A stretch of DNA of 64,000 bases from positions 299,324 to 363,323 of the forward strand of contig NZ_QVEX01000002.1 of the NCBI RefSeq assembly GCF_003434055.1, read 5' to 3'. Each line of letters opens with the position of its first letter. The first letter of the stretch is position 1. A program made the translations under genes and the position numbers. The notes below the pieces were generated by a model, which worked only from the letters and a program-made list of their open reading frames with translations, was not told where the DNA came from and searched no databases. Positions 36,331 to 45,460 of this stretch are shown here, in pieces. The stretch comes from Enterocloster aldenensis (GTDB lineage: Bacteria; Bacillota; Clostridia; Lachnospirales; Lachnospiraceae).

Positions 36331-38478
36331 ATGGACACAGATGATAAAACCATGAAAAATGAAATCCATCGCCTGCAGGAGCGCATCCTGCTTCTGGAAC
36401 AGAATGACAAGCTCACGGGACTGATGCATAATACGGTCTATCTGAAAAAAGTAGACGCGCTTCTGGCTGAACATCCTGACTGGGAATTCTCACTGATTTA
36501 CTTCAGCATCAAGAACTTAAAGCTTATGAATGTCCAGCAGGGAACCCACTACGGGGACCGTTTTCTCTGCCATATAGCCAGCTACCTGCGGCTACCGCAG
36601 GAAAAAGATGTGCCCATTCTGGTATCACGCGTGTACGCCGATGCATTCTCTGTATTTCTTCCAAGTTCAGAAGAAAAATCCATGACAACGCAGATTTTCC
36701 TGGCATATTCTGATTTCTCCAGGACCATGGCGCCGCCCTCCATCGGGATACGTCATGTAAAGGGGACTGAAACAGCCGCCCATTCCCTGTTAAACCAGGC
36801 CTATATGGCCGCGTCCTCCATTTATGACATAGATGACCGGCATGTGGTGGTATACGGTGATTCCATGTACAATAATTTCGTGCTGGAACAGATTATATTA
36901 TCCGACTTTAAAACAGCCCTGGAACACCATGATTTCCAGCTTTATTTCCAGCCAAAATATAACATTGCCTCAGGCAAAATAATCGGCGCCGAAGCCCTGG
37001 TCCGATGGGACCATCCCACGGCCGGATTCATCTCCCCGGGCAAGTTCATACCTGTACTGGAGCAATATAACCTGATTCAGGAACTGGACTGCTATATATG
37101 GGAGTCCCTGTGCCGCCATCTTCATCAGTGGAACAAAAAGGGATATCCTCCCATCCCTGTCTCGGTTAACGCTTCCAGGATCAGTATCGGCAGCCTGGAT
37201 GTGGCCGCAATCCTGGAAGGCCTGGTGAAAAAGTACCATCTCTCCCCATCCCAGCTGGAAGTGGAGATAACGGAAAGCGTTTATGCGGAGCATCCGGATT
37301 CCATCAAGAATACCATTGACAAACTGCATCAGGCCGGGTTTGTTGTCCTGATGGATGACTTTGGAAGCGGATACTCCTCCCTCAGCTTTCTTGCCGACAC
37401 AAATGTGGATGTGATTAAGCTGGATATGCGTTTTCTGAATTGTGACACACCAAAAAGCAACTACATCCTTTCCTCTGTTATACGCATCAGCTATTGGCTG
37501 AACCTGCGCATCATTGCCGAGGGTGTGGAAAACCAGAAACAGGCGGACACCCTCCTTAAAATCGGCTGTTTCTACGCCCAGGGATTCCTGTTCTGCAAGC
37601 CGATTCCCTCCTGTGAATATGAGAAGCTGCTGCCAGGCAATTTTTTGGATGTCACGGATATGGGTGCGCAGAAGGGGAAACTCAACGGGCTTGTGTCCAC
37701 CCTTGACCTGTTCTCCCAGAATATGATTAACGAACAGATAACGGAACTGCTGTTAGGCGCTGTGGTGGTATTTTCCCTGAAGGAATCCAGTCTGAGCATA
37801 TTAAATGTAAATAAAGCCTTCTGCGCCCTGTTACGAAGCCAGGACGTACCCTGCCCAGGCGATGACCTGCTATCCCTTTTAAAGCTCAGGCATCCGGATG
37901 TTTTTCTTGCCGTATGCCGCCGTACGGCAAGGCTGAACCCATCCGACGGCCGGACCACATACATCCAGGCAGGAAAGAATCCGCGCCTCTACAAAGCAGA
38001 GCTTTACTGTCTGTCCGTGAAACCGGACTCAGCCATCCTCTATGCAAAGATTTCCGATGCATCTGAATTATACCACAGCCTGAATAACGCCCGCCTTTGC
38101 AGGCAGGGGCTTCAGGTTGTCATGGATTCCCCCGGGCTGCCGTTCTTTGAACTGGATATCAAATCCCACATTGCCACGTGTTCCGCCCTTGCCTGCAGGC
38201 TTCTGGGCCTGACATCCAGGCCGCTGCACGCGCCTGAAGGGTTTCTGGAACAGGGAATCATATGTGAAGATCATAAAGCCGAATTCTGCAGGTTCTTCCT
38301 GTCGGTTTACATCAAAAAACAGGACATCTCCTGCAGGCTGGCCATACGCCTTGCAGACGGTGCCCGTGTCAATGCCCGTCTTTCCGTTTTCACGCTCCGG
38401 GACTCAGGACGGATTCAGAACGCAATCGGGACATTGGAACTGGAGGAAAACAGGACTGGGCACAGCTTTCATTCATAG
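36331..38478 (+). CDS. Degenerate GGDEF plus EAL phosphodiesterase
   Basis: 715-aa soluble protein. An N-terminal coiled segment and a GGDEF-like domain (about 30-170) in which the signature is replaced by YADAF, so no cyclase activity is expected; the GGDEF may bind GTP or dimerise. The EAL domain (about 190-430) is complete: AEALVRW, SVNASRISI, EVEITESVY, LMDDFGSGYSSLSFL, VIKLDMRFL, RIIAEGVENQ and YAQGFLF. It should therefore hydrolyse c-di-GMP. A long C-terminal region (430-715) resembles a PAS-like sensor pair. Follows csrA in the flgM operon, linking c-di-GMP removal to late flagellar expression. Confidence 0.88.
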   Translation: MDTDDKTMKNEIHRLQERILLLEQNDKLTGLMHNTVYLKKVDALLAEHPDWEFSLIYFSIKNLKLMNVQQGTHYGDRFLCHIASYLRLPQEKDVPILVSRVYADAFSVFLPSSEEKSMTTQIFLAYSDFSRTMAPPSIGIRHVKGTETAAHSLLNQAYMAASSIYDIDDRHVVVYGDSMYNNFVLEQIILSDFKTALEHHDFQLYFQPKYNIASGKIIGAEALVRWDHPTAGFISPGKFIPVLEQYNLIQELDCYIWESLCRHLHQWNKKGYPPIPVSVNASRISIGSLDVAAILEGLVKKYHLSPSQLEVEITESVYAEHPDSIKNTIDKLHQAGFVVLMDDFGSGYSSLSFLADTNVDVIKLDMRFLNCDTPKSNYILSSVIRISYWLNLRIIAEGVENQKQADTLLKIGCFYAQGFLFCKPIPSCEYEKLLPGNFLDVTDMGAQKGKLNGLVSTLDLFSQNMINEQITELLLGAVVVFSLKESSLSILNVNKAFCALLRSQDVPCPGDDLLSLLKLRHPDVFLAVCRRTARLNPSDGRTTYIQAGKNPRLYKAELYCLSVKPDSAILYAKISDASELYHSLNNARLCRQGLQVVMDSPGLPFFELDIKSHIATCSALACRLLGLTSRPLHAPEGFLEQGIICEDHKAEFCRFFLSVYIKKQDISCRLAIRLADGARVNARLSVFTLRDSGRIQNAIGTLELEENRTGHSFHS

Positions 38479-39668
38479 GTATCCTTATCCTTCACGTTCC
38501 CTGCCAGCAGGCCTGCCATAAGCCGTACTCCCCGCCGGACCCAGTAAACCGGCAGCAATACAGGCAATTTTTCCAGGAAAGGATATATGGCGCACATATA
38601 TCGGAATTCTGGGAAAAGCCAGCGAAGCTTTCTCATGAAGGCTGCCCTGTACCCCTCCAGCCGCTCCATGAATATGGCCTGGCTGTCCCTGCGTCTCTCC
38701 TTCTCTATATCCTGCTTTATCAAAGAAGCCAGACGCAGGGCCTGGTGGTCTGTCTCCCGGCTGATTGCGCCCCGGCTTAGGATCCGGTTCTCCAGCACAT
38801 CATAGACCCCCATATCCTCAGGCTGGCTGTCCTCCAGGATATCCTCCTTTGAGCCAAACCACATATAGGAAATGTGCAGAATCTTTTCAGCCAGTCCGTC
38901 AATCTGGAACTCTCTCAGCCGGTCGGCGATGTATTCCCGGTTCATCTCCTCCCGCCACGCCTTGTGGTATAAATACAGGTCCAGGACTTCCCTGATTAAA
39001 AGACCGTCCTCCGTATAATGGTAAGCTGCCTGGGCCGCCATGAAAATATAGCGGTTTTCAATGGAAATGGTCCTCACATAATTGGAGGAGTTTCTTATGA
39101 AGGCAGTCTCCATGATGCGCTGCATTCCCTTGCCAAAAGGACGTGTGCGAAAGGGCAGTTTATGGTACAGCTCCACGCAGAAACCGGAAGGACGCTCCAT
39201 GCGTTCCCCGAATCCCTTGTAAATCCGTTCCGTCTCATATCCCAAATCCACCAGATATCCTTTGGCCAGGGAATAACTTTCCTCGTCAAGCTTCAGCCTG
39301 AGCGGGTTATTGGCCGACATTTCCTGTATCTGGTACAGGAGGCGTATCCGGCTTGTGCTCAGGATGATGCACGGAACCTCCATCATATCTAAAAGCGTCA
39401 GTATCTCACGCTCAGCATCCTCCGATGTATCGCTGTATGACAGCGACTCCTGATACCGCCCAAAAAACCGTTCCATCCAGCGCTCCGGTACCTTCTCTCC
39501 GTTTCCAAGTATTCCCAGATACACCACATTGGCAATCTTGTGGTAATCAGCTGTCCGGTACATATGCTCCCAGTCAATCCTGCTGTGTATGGCCTTAAGG
39601 TCATCCTGACGCACGATACCGCCTGCCAGATTCACAAGAAAACGTCCTTCAAATATTATCCGATCCAT
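38469..39668 (-). CDS. Degenerate nucleotidyltransferase-family protein
   Basis: 399-aa protein resembling PF14907 (uncharacterised nucleotidyltransferase): helical N terminus, central strand LLYQIQEMSANNPLRLKLDE, then SLAKGYLVDLGYETERIYKG, ELYHKLPFR and a large helical C terminus (YIFMAAQAAYHY). The active-site pattern usually seen here (RxxxDIDLLV) is replaced by LRLKLDEES, so catalysis is doubtful. Start at ATG 39668 after GGAGGG rather than 39713. Convergent with the EAL gene, their ends overlapping by 10 nt. Role unknown; related proteins occur with surface polysaccharide genes. Confidence 0.55.
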   Translation of the reverse strand: MDRIIFEGRFLVNLAGGIVRQDDLKAIHSRIDWEHMYRTADYHKIANVVYLGILGNGEKVPERWMERFFGRYQESLSYSDTSEDAEREILTLLDMMEVPCIILSTSRIRLLYQIQEMSANNPLRLKLDEESYSLAKGYLVDLGYETERIYKGFGERMERPSGFCVELYHKLPFRTRPFGKGMQRIMETAFIRNSSNYVRTISIENRYIFMAAQAAYHYTEDGLLIREVLDLYLYHKAWREEMNREYIADRLREFQIDGLAEKILHISYMWFGSKEDILEDSQPEDMGVYDVLENRILSRGAISRETDHQALRLASLIKQDIEKERRRDSQAIFMERLEGYRAAFMRKLRWLFPEFRYMCAIYPFLEKLPVLLPVYWVRRGVRLMAGLLAGNVKDKDTYE

Positions 39669-39700
39669 ATATCCCTCCCATCGCAGTGACATAATCCAAA

Positions 39701-39731
39701 GAAAGCTGCACATGAAGTATGTACAGCTTTG
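39701..39731 (-). terminator. Terminator after the second FliD-like gene
   Basis: Hairpin AAAGCTG / CAGCTTT with an inner GTACAT / ATGTGC arm and a broken T run. It probably ends the fliD operon partially, as the nucleotidyltransferase-like gene has no obvious promoter of its own. Confidence 0.5.
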
Positions 39732-39743
39732 CTAACACATCCC

Positions 39744-41060
39744 TTATGCCAGGGTGTTGAGCAGCAGGCCGACCGTATAGAAGTTGGTCATGTTATACGG
39801 CCCGCTTCTGGCAAAATTGGATAAATACCTGAAGTTGGCAGATGATGTTTCCTGCTCCCTTCTGCTGGCAACAGCGGCAAGGTCGCTGTCCACAATCCTC
39901 TGGACCGGGTCGGACAGGGCTGACTCCGCCCGCCTGGCCGCCTTTTCCGCCATTCCAAACTGCCCGCCCAAAAGGGATTTCGTACCTTCCAGATCTGTTT
40001 CCAGGGCGTTCTTTAAGGTATCTTTGTCTAATTCCAGTTCTCCGTCCTTATTGTAGGTAATCCCTACCGCCTTCAGGGTCTTGGCGTCCGCCATCCCACG
40101 CCCAAAGGACGCCAGGTGTGACACAGCCCCGGTTCCCCTGTCCCCATTGTCTTTCAGAAGACCGGATACCTCGTTGTAGCGTTTCACCAGGTCTTCCACC
40201 GCAGAGACCACGGTGTCCTCATCAATGCCGGTGTAAACCCTGGCCTCGCCTGTTCCCTTCAGTTCCGCCCCAATCCTGCCGTAATCCAGACTGATTTTGT
40301 TGGTATCCGAACGCAGGGTCTGGGTTATCCCGTTCCCGGTCACCGTGTACACAGCGTCCTGGGCCCGGGCAGAGGCATCCTCAATACCGGACGCAGCTCC
40401 GGCGTTCCCGCTGACCGTAAAGCCGCCGGCTTCCCCTTCCCTGGCTGATGAAAGCACCAGGGATATCCTTCCGTCCACATTGGACACAGATGCCCTGACG
40501 CCTGCGCCGGACTGGGCGTTGATGGCCCCCGCCGCTTCCTGGTACATCTGTTGATAAGTCTTGGCCGTGCCGTTTTCATTGACACTTCCCACGGACACAG
40601 ATATCTTACCGCCCTCGGGGCCGGTAATCTCAAAGTCCATATCCGCGCCCACGTCCGCCTGTTCCTGGGCATGGTGCGACGCGCTGGCGTTCTGCTGGGC
40701 CTGGGCAAGGGACTGGACATTCAGGGTGATATCCGTATCCCCTTTCAGCCGGTAGGATGCAGAAGCCACGGCCACAGAGCTGTCCGTGGTGGTTACCTGA
40801 TAATCATTCCATACATTTTTACTGCTGCTCTCCGTAAGCTTTAAAGCCGCTGTCTCCAGCCCGGTCAGCTTTGACTGATAGTCCTTCAGGAAATTCTGGA
40901 TATCCTCATAGGCAGCCTTGGATGATGATGTGGCTGAGGACACCCGCTTAACGGGACTTACGGCCTGATAACCGGAAGAACGTCCGGTACCTGATAGCCG
41001 GATTAGATTGAGCATATTCTGATACTGGTAACTGCTGCCGGATATGCCGTTAACCGTCAT
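39744..41060 (-). CDS. FliD-like filament cap paralogue
   Basis: 438-aa protein with FliD-type features: N-terminal helices (1-85), ITLNVQSLAQAQQNASAS matching the FliD N-domain motif, a beta-rich middle, and a FliD_C-like stretch (SAVEDLVKRYNEVSGLLKDN, LKAVGITYNKDGELELDKDT, AVASRREQETSSANFRYLSN). It is half the length of the neighbouring FliD and lacks the canonical FliD start. Last in fliD-fliS-fliT-like. Possibly a minor cap or a filament-associated protein; not an obvious pseudogene. Confidence 0.7.
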   Translation of the reverse strand: MTVNGISGSSYQYQNMLNLIRLSGTGRSSGYQAVSPVKRVSSATSSSKAAYEDIQNFLKDYQSKLTGLETAALKLTESSSKNVWNDYQVTTTDSSVAVASASYRLKGDTDITLNVQSLAQAQQNASASHHAQEQADVGADMDFEITGPEGGKISVSVGSVNENGTAKTYQQMYQEAAGAINAQSGAGVRASVSNVDGRISLVLSSAREGEAGGFTVSGNAGAASGIEDASARAQDAVYTVTGNGITQTLRSDTNKISLDYGRIGAELKGTGEARVYTGIDEDTVVSAVEDLVKRYNEVSGLLKDNGDRGTGAVSHLASFGRGMADAKTLKAVGITYNKDGELELDKDTLKNALETDLEGTKSLLGGQFGMAEKAARRAESALSDPVQRIVDSDLAAVASRREQETSSANFRYLSNFARSGPYNMTNFYTVGLLLNTLA

Positions 41061-41077
41061 GGCAATTCCTCCTTTCC

Positions 41078-41482
41078 TTATTTATTAGATGCATAGTAGG
41101 ACCGCCCGCCGCCAATGTGCCGGTTCAGGCGCTGGTCCGCCTCCCGGACCTCCTTTAACAGCGAGGCGGTCTTACTCCGTATCTCAAAAATCTTTCTCTC
41201 CTCAAATCCCTTTGGCTCACCTGTCCTTAAGAACTCCTGCGACATCAGCCAGCGGACCTGCCCGGCTTCCTCCGGCCCCTGTTCAGCCATCAGCCATATC
41301 TGTTCCCCGGCAGCTTCCACCCTGGCCATCTCGTCGGCCCGCATCTGAAGAATCAATCCAAGGGATACCTGGTCATTTCTTGAGGCTGACTCCAGAAGTT
41401 CCCCTGTAAGACGTTTCATTTCCTGCATCCCGTTTAAACGTTTCTGCAACAGGAGCATGATTTGTTCCAAATCCAATGCCAT
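41078..41482 (-). CDS. Small helical protein in FliT position
   Basis: 134-aa soluble protein, mainly helical, rich in Glu/Leu/Met (LEQIMLLLQKRLNGMQEM, LKEVREADQRLNRHIGGG). Directly after fliS (8 nt), where B. subtilis has fliT, the FliD chaperone. Sequence similarity is too low for a firm family call, so FliT-like is from length, helicity and position. Confidence 0.55.
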   Translation of the reverse strand: MALDLEQIMLLLQKRLNGMQEMKRLTGELLESASRNDQVSLGLILQMRADEMARVEAAGEQIWLMAEQGPEEAGQVRWLMSQEFLRTGEPKGFEERKIFEIRSKTASLLKEVREADQRLNRHIGGGRSYYASNK

Positions 41483-41490
41483 ATCCTCTC

Positions 41491-41895
41491 CTACCCCAGG
41501 ATTCCCCTGTTCTGGACCACATGCGTATCCTGGACCTTTAAGCTGGCCTGGTCAAACGCGTCCTTAAGTTCGGAAAGGATACGGCGGACCCTTCCTATCT
41601 CATCCTTCTCCCGCTCCCGGCCGGCCTTAATCCTGCTGATATCGTAAATCAAATATTGATAAATACGCCTTAAGTCCCGGCTGATTGGCTGCTGCATGTC
41701 CAATATATCAATCAGATACCGGACAATACGCGAGGTTCGCATAAGGGAATCCTCAAACATCCCGTATTCCTTGTCTTCCAGCGCGTATTCTGCCTTCGAC
41801 AGGCGCCGGATTGCCTCCTCGTACAGCAGCAGCAGTAATTCCGGACCGCTCATGGAGTATATGCTGTTTTCTTTATACTTCTGGTAACCGTTCAT
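41491..41895 (-). CDS. fliS: Flagellin export chaperone FliS
   Basis: 134-aa helical chaperone that keeps flagellin unpolymerised until export and, in Firmicutes, also binds FliW. Characteristic segments: YQKYKENSIYSMSGPELLLL with the LLLLLYEEAIRRL helix, then IRYLIDILDMQQPIS and YQYLIYDISRIK. AAGGGAATG lies ahead of its ATG. Between fliD and the FliT-like gene, the standard order. Confidence 0.95.
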   Translation of the reverse strand: MNGYQKYKENSIYSMSGPELLLLLYEEAIRRLSKAEYALEDKEYGMFEDSLMRTSRIVRYLIDILDMQQPISRDLRRIYQYLIYDISRIKAGREREKDEIGRVRRILSELKDAFDQASLKVQDTHVVQNRGILG

Positions 41896-41931
41896 TCCAT
41901 TCCCTTCCTGACAGATGCAGCATGCCTTCCA

Positions 41932-44505
41932 TCACGCCTGGAACTGGGCCAGATAGCTGGCCTGGCTATTCATCTGGTTAATCAATGTCTCCATGGTGGT
42001 AAACTGGCTGATGTAACGGTCCTGTTCACTGGCAAGCCTTGCATTCAGCGTATCCAGGACACTCTGCATTTCCTTCAGATCCTTATAAATCTGGTTGTTC
42101 ATGATTGAAAGCGGTATCTTTTCAGAACCAGCCTCCTCAATCAGGCGGCCGTAGGAGTTTCCGTTCCTGTTGGCGTATTTGGTGGCGTAAGGCGTCAGGG
42201 TATCCTCTATGATGCTGGCAAGCCCTTTCTTGATGTCCCCGCCCCCGGTAAATACGTCAGACACTTTTTCAGGGTCGCTGGTCATGGCTGCCTTGAACTT
42301 TGCCTCGTCAAAGGTGATAGTGCCGCCGTCCAGGTAATCATCGGAAATGGTAATCCCCATCTCCTCCAGATCCTTGTAGTTGGCGCCGCTGGCCATCAGG
42401 TTTGTCAGCACCCCCTGCATATCCAGGCTCAGGGCACGCATGGTGGCGTCATTGTAGAGCAGCCCTTGTTTGGCCTTCTTCTCCCAGTTCTCAATGGATT
42501 TTTCCGACATCTCCTCCTGCTGTTCTTCGGTCAGTGGCCCGTAGGATTTATCCGGCCTGGTTGTGACCTGGGTATTGATTTCCTTAATCATCTCATTGTA
42601 TTCTTCGATGAATTTTTTGACAGTCTCGGTCACGCCGTCCACATCGGCTTTGGCGCTGAAGGTGACGGCCTTGGACCGGTCGGAATTCCAAACCCCGCCG
42701 GTATCCTGGGTCACATTGCCGAATTCCTGGGACACCGTAACCCTCAGTCCCTCAAGGTCAAAGGTATTGGATGAACTCTCAATCATTGTATTGATTCCGT
42801 TGCCGTAGCTGACCAGGACCTGGGCGTTTTTTCCCATTTCAAAATTTCCGTCTGTATAGTTGCCGGCTGCATCCTTTACGGCCCCGAACATATCCTCGGA
42901 GGCCCCTTCCAGCTGAATCTCCCTGCCGCTGCCTGTCTCAGATGATATCAGTACAAACTGGTTTGTGCTGCTAAGGTAGGAAGCCTTGACCCCCACATCT
43001 TTGTTGGCGTTAATCTTATCAATCATACCCTGGATACTGGTATCGGCCGTGACGCCGTTAATCTTCACACCGTTAATCACCAGGCCGTCTGTCTCCAGGG
43101 AGTTAAGGAACTGCGCCCGCTTCGTCTCTGCGCCAGGCCCATCTCCAGGTATCAGCTTCTCTATATTATCCCTGATGCTGCCTTCCAGGTTCAGCTTATT
43201 GCTGGCTCCCTTCTGTATTCCCAGGACATTCCTGATTTCTGCGTTGTCAGAGGTAACTGTAAGTGTCTGGTTGGACGAGGCATTGCTTCCCAGTTCAAAG
43301 GACAGCGGGTCAATAACAGGATTGCCGTCAGTCCCAATGACAGGATTGCCATCCGCGCCATAACGGGTGCCTCCGGCCACTTTAATATTGTCCGTACCAA
43401 ACGCCTGGTTCAGCCTGCCCTGTATGATATCCTTTAAATCGTCCAGGTCCGCAAACGTATCGCCGCTTTTCACCAATTCTATCTCCTTGGTCTGGCCTCC
43501 GAAACTGATTGTAAGCTTTTTCCCGGTAAGATACTGCGTCATGGTCTGCCTGTTTACATACGTGTCGTTCAACTGCTTCTGGTTTGCATTAAATTCACTG
43601 AGGCTGATTCCGTCTGAAACCGTCTTGTCTGTTCCGTCCGCGTTCTGGGGATTGTATCCCAGGGCGGTGAGGGCGCTTGAACTGGAGTTAATCACCAGAT
43701 TGGTGGTCTTTCCTGCCTTGGTCTGCAGATTCATCTTGCCATCTGCGTATACGAATTCCATCACATCTGAGATAGAATCCTCTCCTGATTTGATGCCGGA
43801 CTGGGACAATGCCTTGTTCAGCTGCATGGCCAGCTTTTCTCCGCCCGTCATGGACACCCCGTCCACTTCCACGGCTGCATCCAGGTCTATGGTATAGTCA
43901 ATCGGCACGGTTATGTCCTTGCCGTCCCCATCCTTATCCTTATAGGAAGAAGGAAAGGTAAATATACCTGCCGACTGGTACTGGTCCCCGCTGTATGTCC
44001 CGAACCTAAGCTGTCTTCCCTGCAGCAGGGAGCTTTTATACACGGGATTGGTAAGGCTGTCCTGAGTTATGCCTGTATGGATGGAGGAAGTGCCTTTGGA
44101 AGCAGACTGGAGCGTTGAGGAACTGGCCAGCTGCTTTACCCCTAAAATTGATAAATAGTCCAGCATATTGGAAGACCCTGTGGCCGACACGAACTTGGTG
44201 ATATCCGAATCCCCCATGGCCGTAATCTGGTTCTTGGCAAACATGCTGGGATACTTAAGGTTGGTGCCTGACGCAAAGGAAAAATAATTATCCTGCAAAG
44301 CCAGCATCTTATCGCTCACCGCCTGAAATGCCTCCTGCTTCCAGCCAAGGCTTGTCATCTTATTTTTTTGGTTTGTTATCTTAGACTGGGTTCCGGCCGT
44401 CATCTGCTCGATAATGGAATCCCGGTCAATTCCGGAACCCAGACCGCCATACCCTCTTAAACTGGTATTCCCAAGGCTGCTTGTTGCTCCTGATACACTT
44501 GCCAT
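41932..44505 (-). CDS. fliD: Filament cap protein FliD (hook-associated protein 2)
   Basis: 857-aa cap protein needed for flagellin insertion at the filament tip. The N terminus (GYGGLGSGIDRDSIIEQMT, GWKQEAFQAVSDKMLALQD) and C terminus (EYNEMIKEINTQVTTRPDKS, LASEQDRYISQFTTMETLIN, QASYLAQFQA) are canonical. It is long for the family because of an extended variable middle (about 240-590) that forms the exposed domains. First gene after a SigD-like promoter at 44616-44643. Confidence 0.95.
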   Translation of the reverse strand: MASVSGATSSLGNTSLRGYGGLGSGIDRDSIIEQMTAGTQSKITNQKNKMTSLGWKQEAFQAVSDKMLALQDNYFSFASGTNLKYPSMFAKNQITAMGDSDITKFVSATGSSNMLDYLSILGVKQLASSSTLQSASKGTSSIHTGITQDSLTNPVYKSSLLQGRQLRFGTYSGDQYQSAGIFTFPSSYKDKDGDGKDITVPIDYTIDLDAAVEVDGVSMTGGEKLAMQLNKALSQSGIKSGEDSISDVMEFVYADGKMNLQTKAGKTTNLVINSSSSALTALGYNPQNADGTDKTVSDGISLSEFNANQKQLNDTYVNRQTMTQYLTGKKLTISFGGQTKEIELVKSGDTFADLDDLKDIIQGRLNQAFGTDNIKVAGGTRYGADGNPVIGTDGNPVIDPLSFELGSNASSNQTLTVTSDNAEIRNVLGIQKGASNKLNLEGSIRDNIEKLIPGDGPGAETKRAQFLNSLETDGLVINGVKINGVTADTSIQGMIDKINANKDVGVKASYLSSTNQFVLISSETGSGREIQLEGASEDMFGAVKDAAGNYTDGNFEMGKNAQVLVSYGNGINTMIESSSNTFDLEGLRVTVSQEFGNVTQDTGGVWNSDRSKAVTFSAKADVDGVTETVKKFIEEYNEMIKEINTQVTTRPDKSYGPLTEEQQEEMSEKSIENWEKKAKQGLLYNDATMRALSLDMQGVLTNLMASGANYKDLEEMGITISDDYLDGGTITFDEAKFKAAMTSDPEKVSDVFTGGGDIKKGLASIIEDTLTPYATKYANRNGNSYGRLIEEAGSEKIPLSIMNNQIYKDLKEMQSVLDTLNARLASEQDRYISQFTTMETLINQMNSQASYLAQFQA

Positions 44506-44615
44506 CTGTATTCTCCTCTCACATCCGCTGCTAAATGATTATCCATCTCCTGCGTTTGCCCGGTGTATAGGAATCCTGCTGCCGGTAACGCATAGTCCTG
44601 CTATCTATAATTTAT

Positions 44616-44643
44616 TTATCGGCGGGTTTTAAAGAAAAATAAT
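44616..44643 (-). promoter_or_regulatory. SigD-like promoter of fliD
   Basis: GCCGATAA box at 44616-44623 with a weak upstream box (ATTATT) 14 nt away, about 110 nt before the fliD start. The -10 matches the shared motif; the -35-like box does not. Confidence 0.55.
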
Positions 44644-44644
44644 A

Positions 44645-44682
44645 AAAAGTGCCCAAGTTTAATCAACCCGCGCACTTTTTTA
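44645..44682 (-). terminator. Terminator of the long late-basal-body operon
   Basis: Hairpin AAAAAGTGC / GCACTTTTT with a long T run, just after the comFB-like gene and before the fliD promoter. Confidence 0.8.
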
Positions 44683-44707
44683 TTTTAAACGCTTCATCCT
44701 TCATTCT

Positions 44708-45460
44708 TTACCTGTCATAGGGACCGGAACGGTCGTGTCTTGGTTTTTCTTTTACATCCATGCATGCCTTGATGATTTCCGTGAGGATCCTTACCTTGAA
44801 TTTGCTTTCATAGAATCCGATGATGGGAGCCGTGGAGCTCTCGTCCACCACAACATACTTTGCAGGCAGCCTGGTCAGGATAAGGGCCATCACATCCGCC
44901 TGGCAGCGGCTGCACATACATACGTCATACTGTTTCAGGTACTGCTTCAGGTTCATCCGCATCAGAATCTGCTCCATCACATTTACCATATGGTAATGAT
45001 CCAGTTTTCCCTGAATCTCTTCCTCCAGCTGGTCCGTTAGCCTGTCCAGGATTTTATTGGAAATATTGTCATTCTGGCTGGTCTCATTTACCACAATCAC
45101 AGTCTTATCGCCATTGGCCGTGATTCTTGATATGGATTCTTTTGGATTGGCCGCACCCTGTGACGCCTCTTTTGGCGACGCTTCCCTGGACGTCTCTTTG
45201 GGCGACTCACCCTGGTCTGTCTCTTTGGGCGCCCCGCCCTGGGACGTCTCTTTTGATGACCCGCCCTGGACTGTCTCTTTGGGCGACCCACCCTGGACCG
45301 TCTCTTTTGATGACTCACCCTGGGCTGCTCCGGTCACCGCATCCTTTTTCTCCTGTTGGGCCTCCTCCTTTTTTTCATCTGCAGCAGCCTCTTGTTCCGA
45401 GGCGCTTCCATTGGTAATCAGGTTCAGTACATGGGATGTCTTATTGGTCTTCCTTGGCAC
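44708..45460 (-). CDS. ComFB-domain protein with nonapeptide-repeat linker
   Basis: 250-aa protein. The C-terminal 100 residues are a ComFB domain (PF10719): HYHMVNVMEQILMRMNL, the metal-type pair in CMCSRCQADVMALILTRLPA and KYVVVDESS. The N-terminal half is charged and disordered and contains six 9-aa repeats (GGSPKETVQ-like, residues 48-102). In cyanobacteria a ComFB protein has been reported as a c-di-GMP receptor; that is family knowledge, not shown here. Its start overlaps the parA stop by 20 nt, so the two are made together. It ends the 19-kb operon. Likely a regulator or adaptor for ParA. Confidence 0.78.
   Translation of the reverse strand: MPRKTNKTSHVLNLITNGSASEQEAAADEKKEEAQQEKKDAVTGAAQGESSKETVQGGSPKETVQGGSSKETSQGGAPKETDQGESPKETSREASPKEASQGAANPKESISRITANGDKTVIVVNETSQNDNISNKILDRLTDQLEEEIQGKLDHYHMVNVMEQILMRMNLKQYLKQYDVCMCSRCQADVMALILTRLPAKYVVVDESSTAPIIGFYESKFKVRILTEIIKACMDVKEKPRHDRSGPYDR
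45155..45319 (-). repeat. 27-bp in-frame repeats in the comFB-like gene
   Basis: Six imperfect 27-bp units encode GESSKETVQ, GGSPKETVQ, GGSSKETSQ, GGAPKETDQ, GESPKETSR and EASPKEASQ. The repeat is confined to the linker before the ComFB domain. Confidence 0.88.

Noticed and set aside
45155..45319. Regular 27-bp repeats considered as a CRISPR array
   Set aside because: There are no spacers; units are contiguous, in frame and encode SPKET-type peptides in the comFB-like gene.
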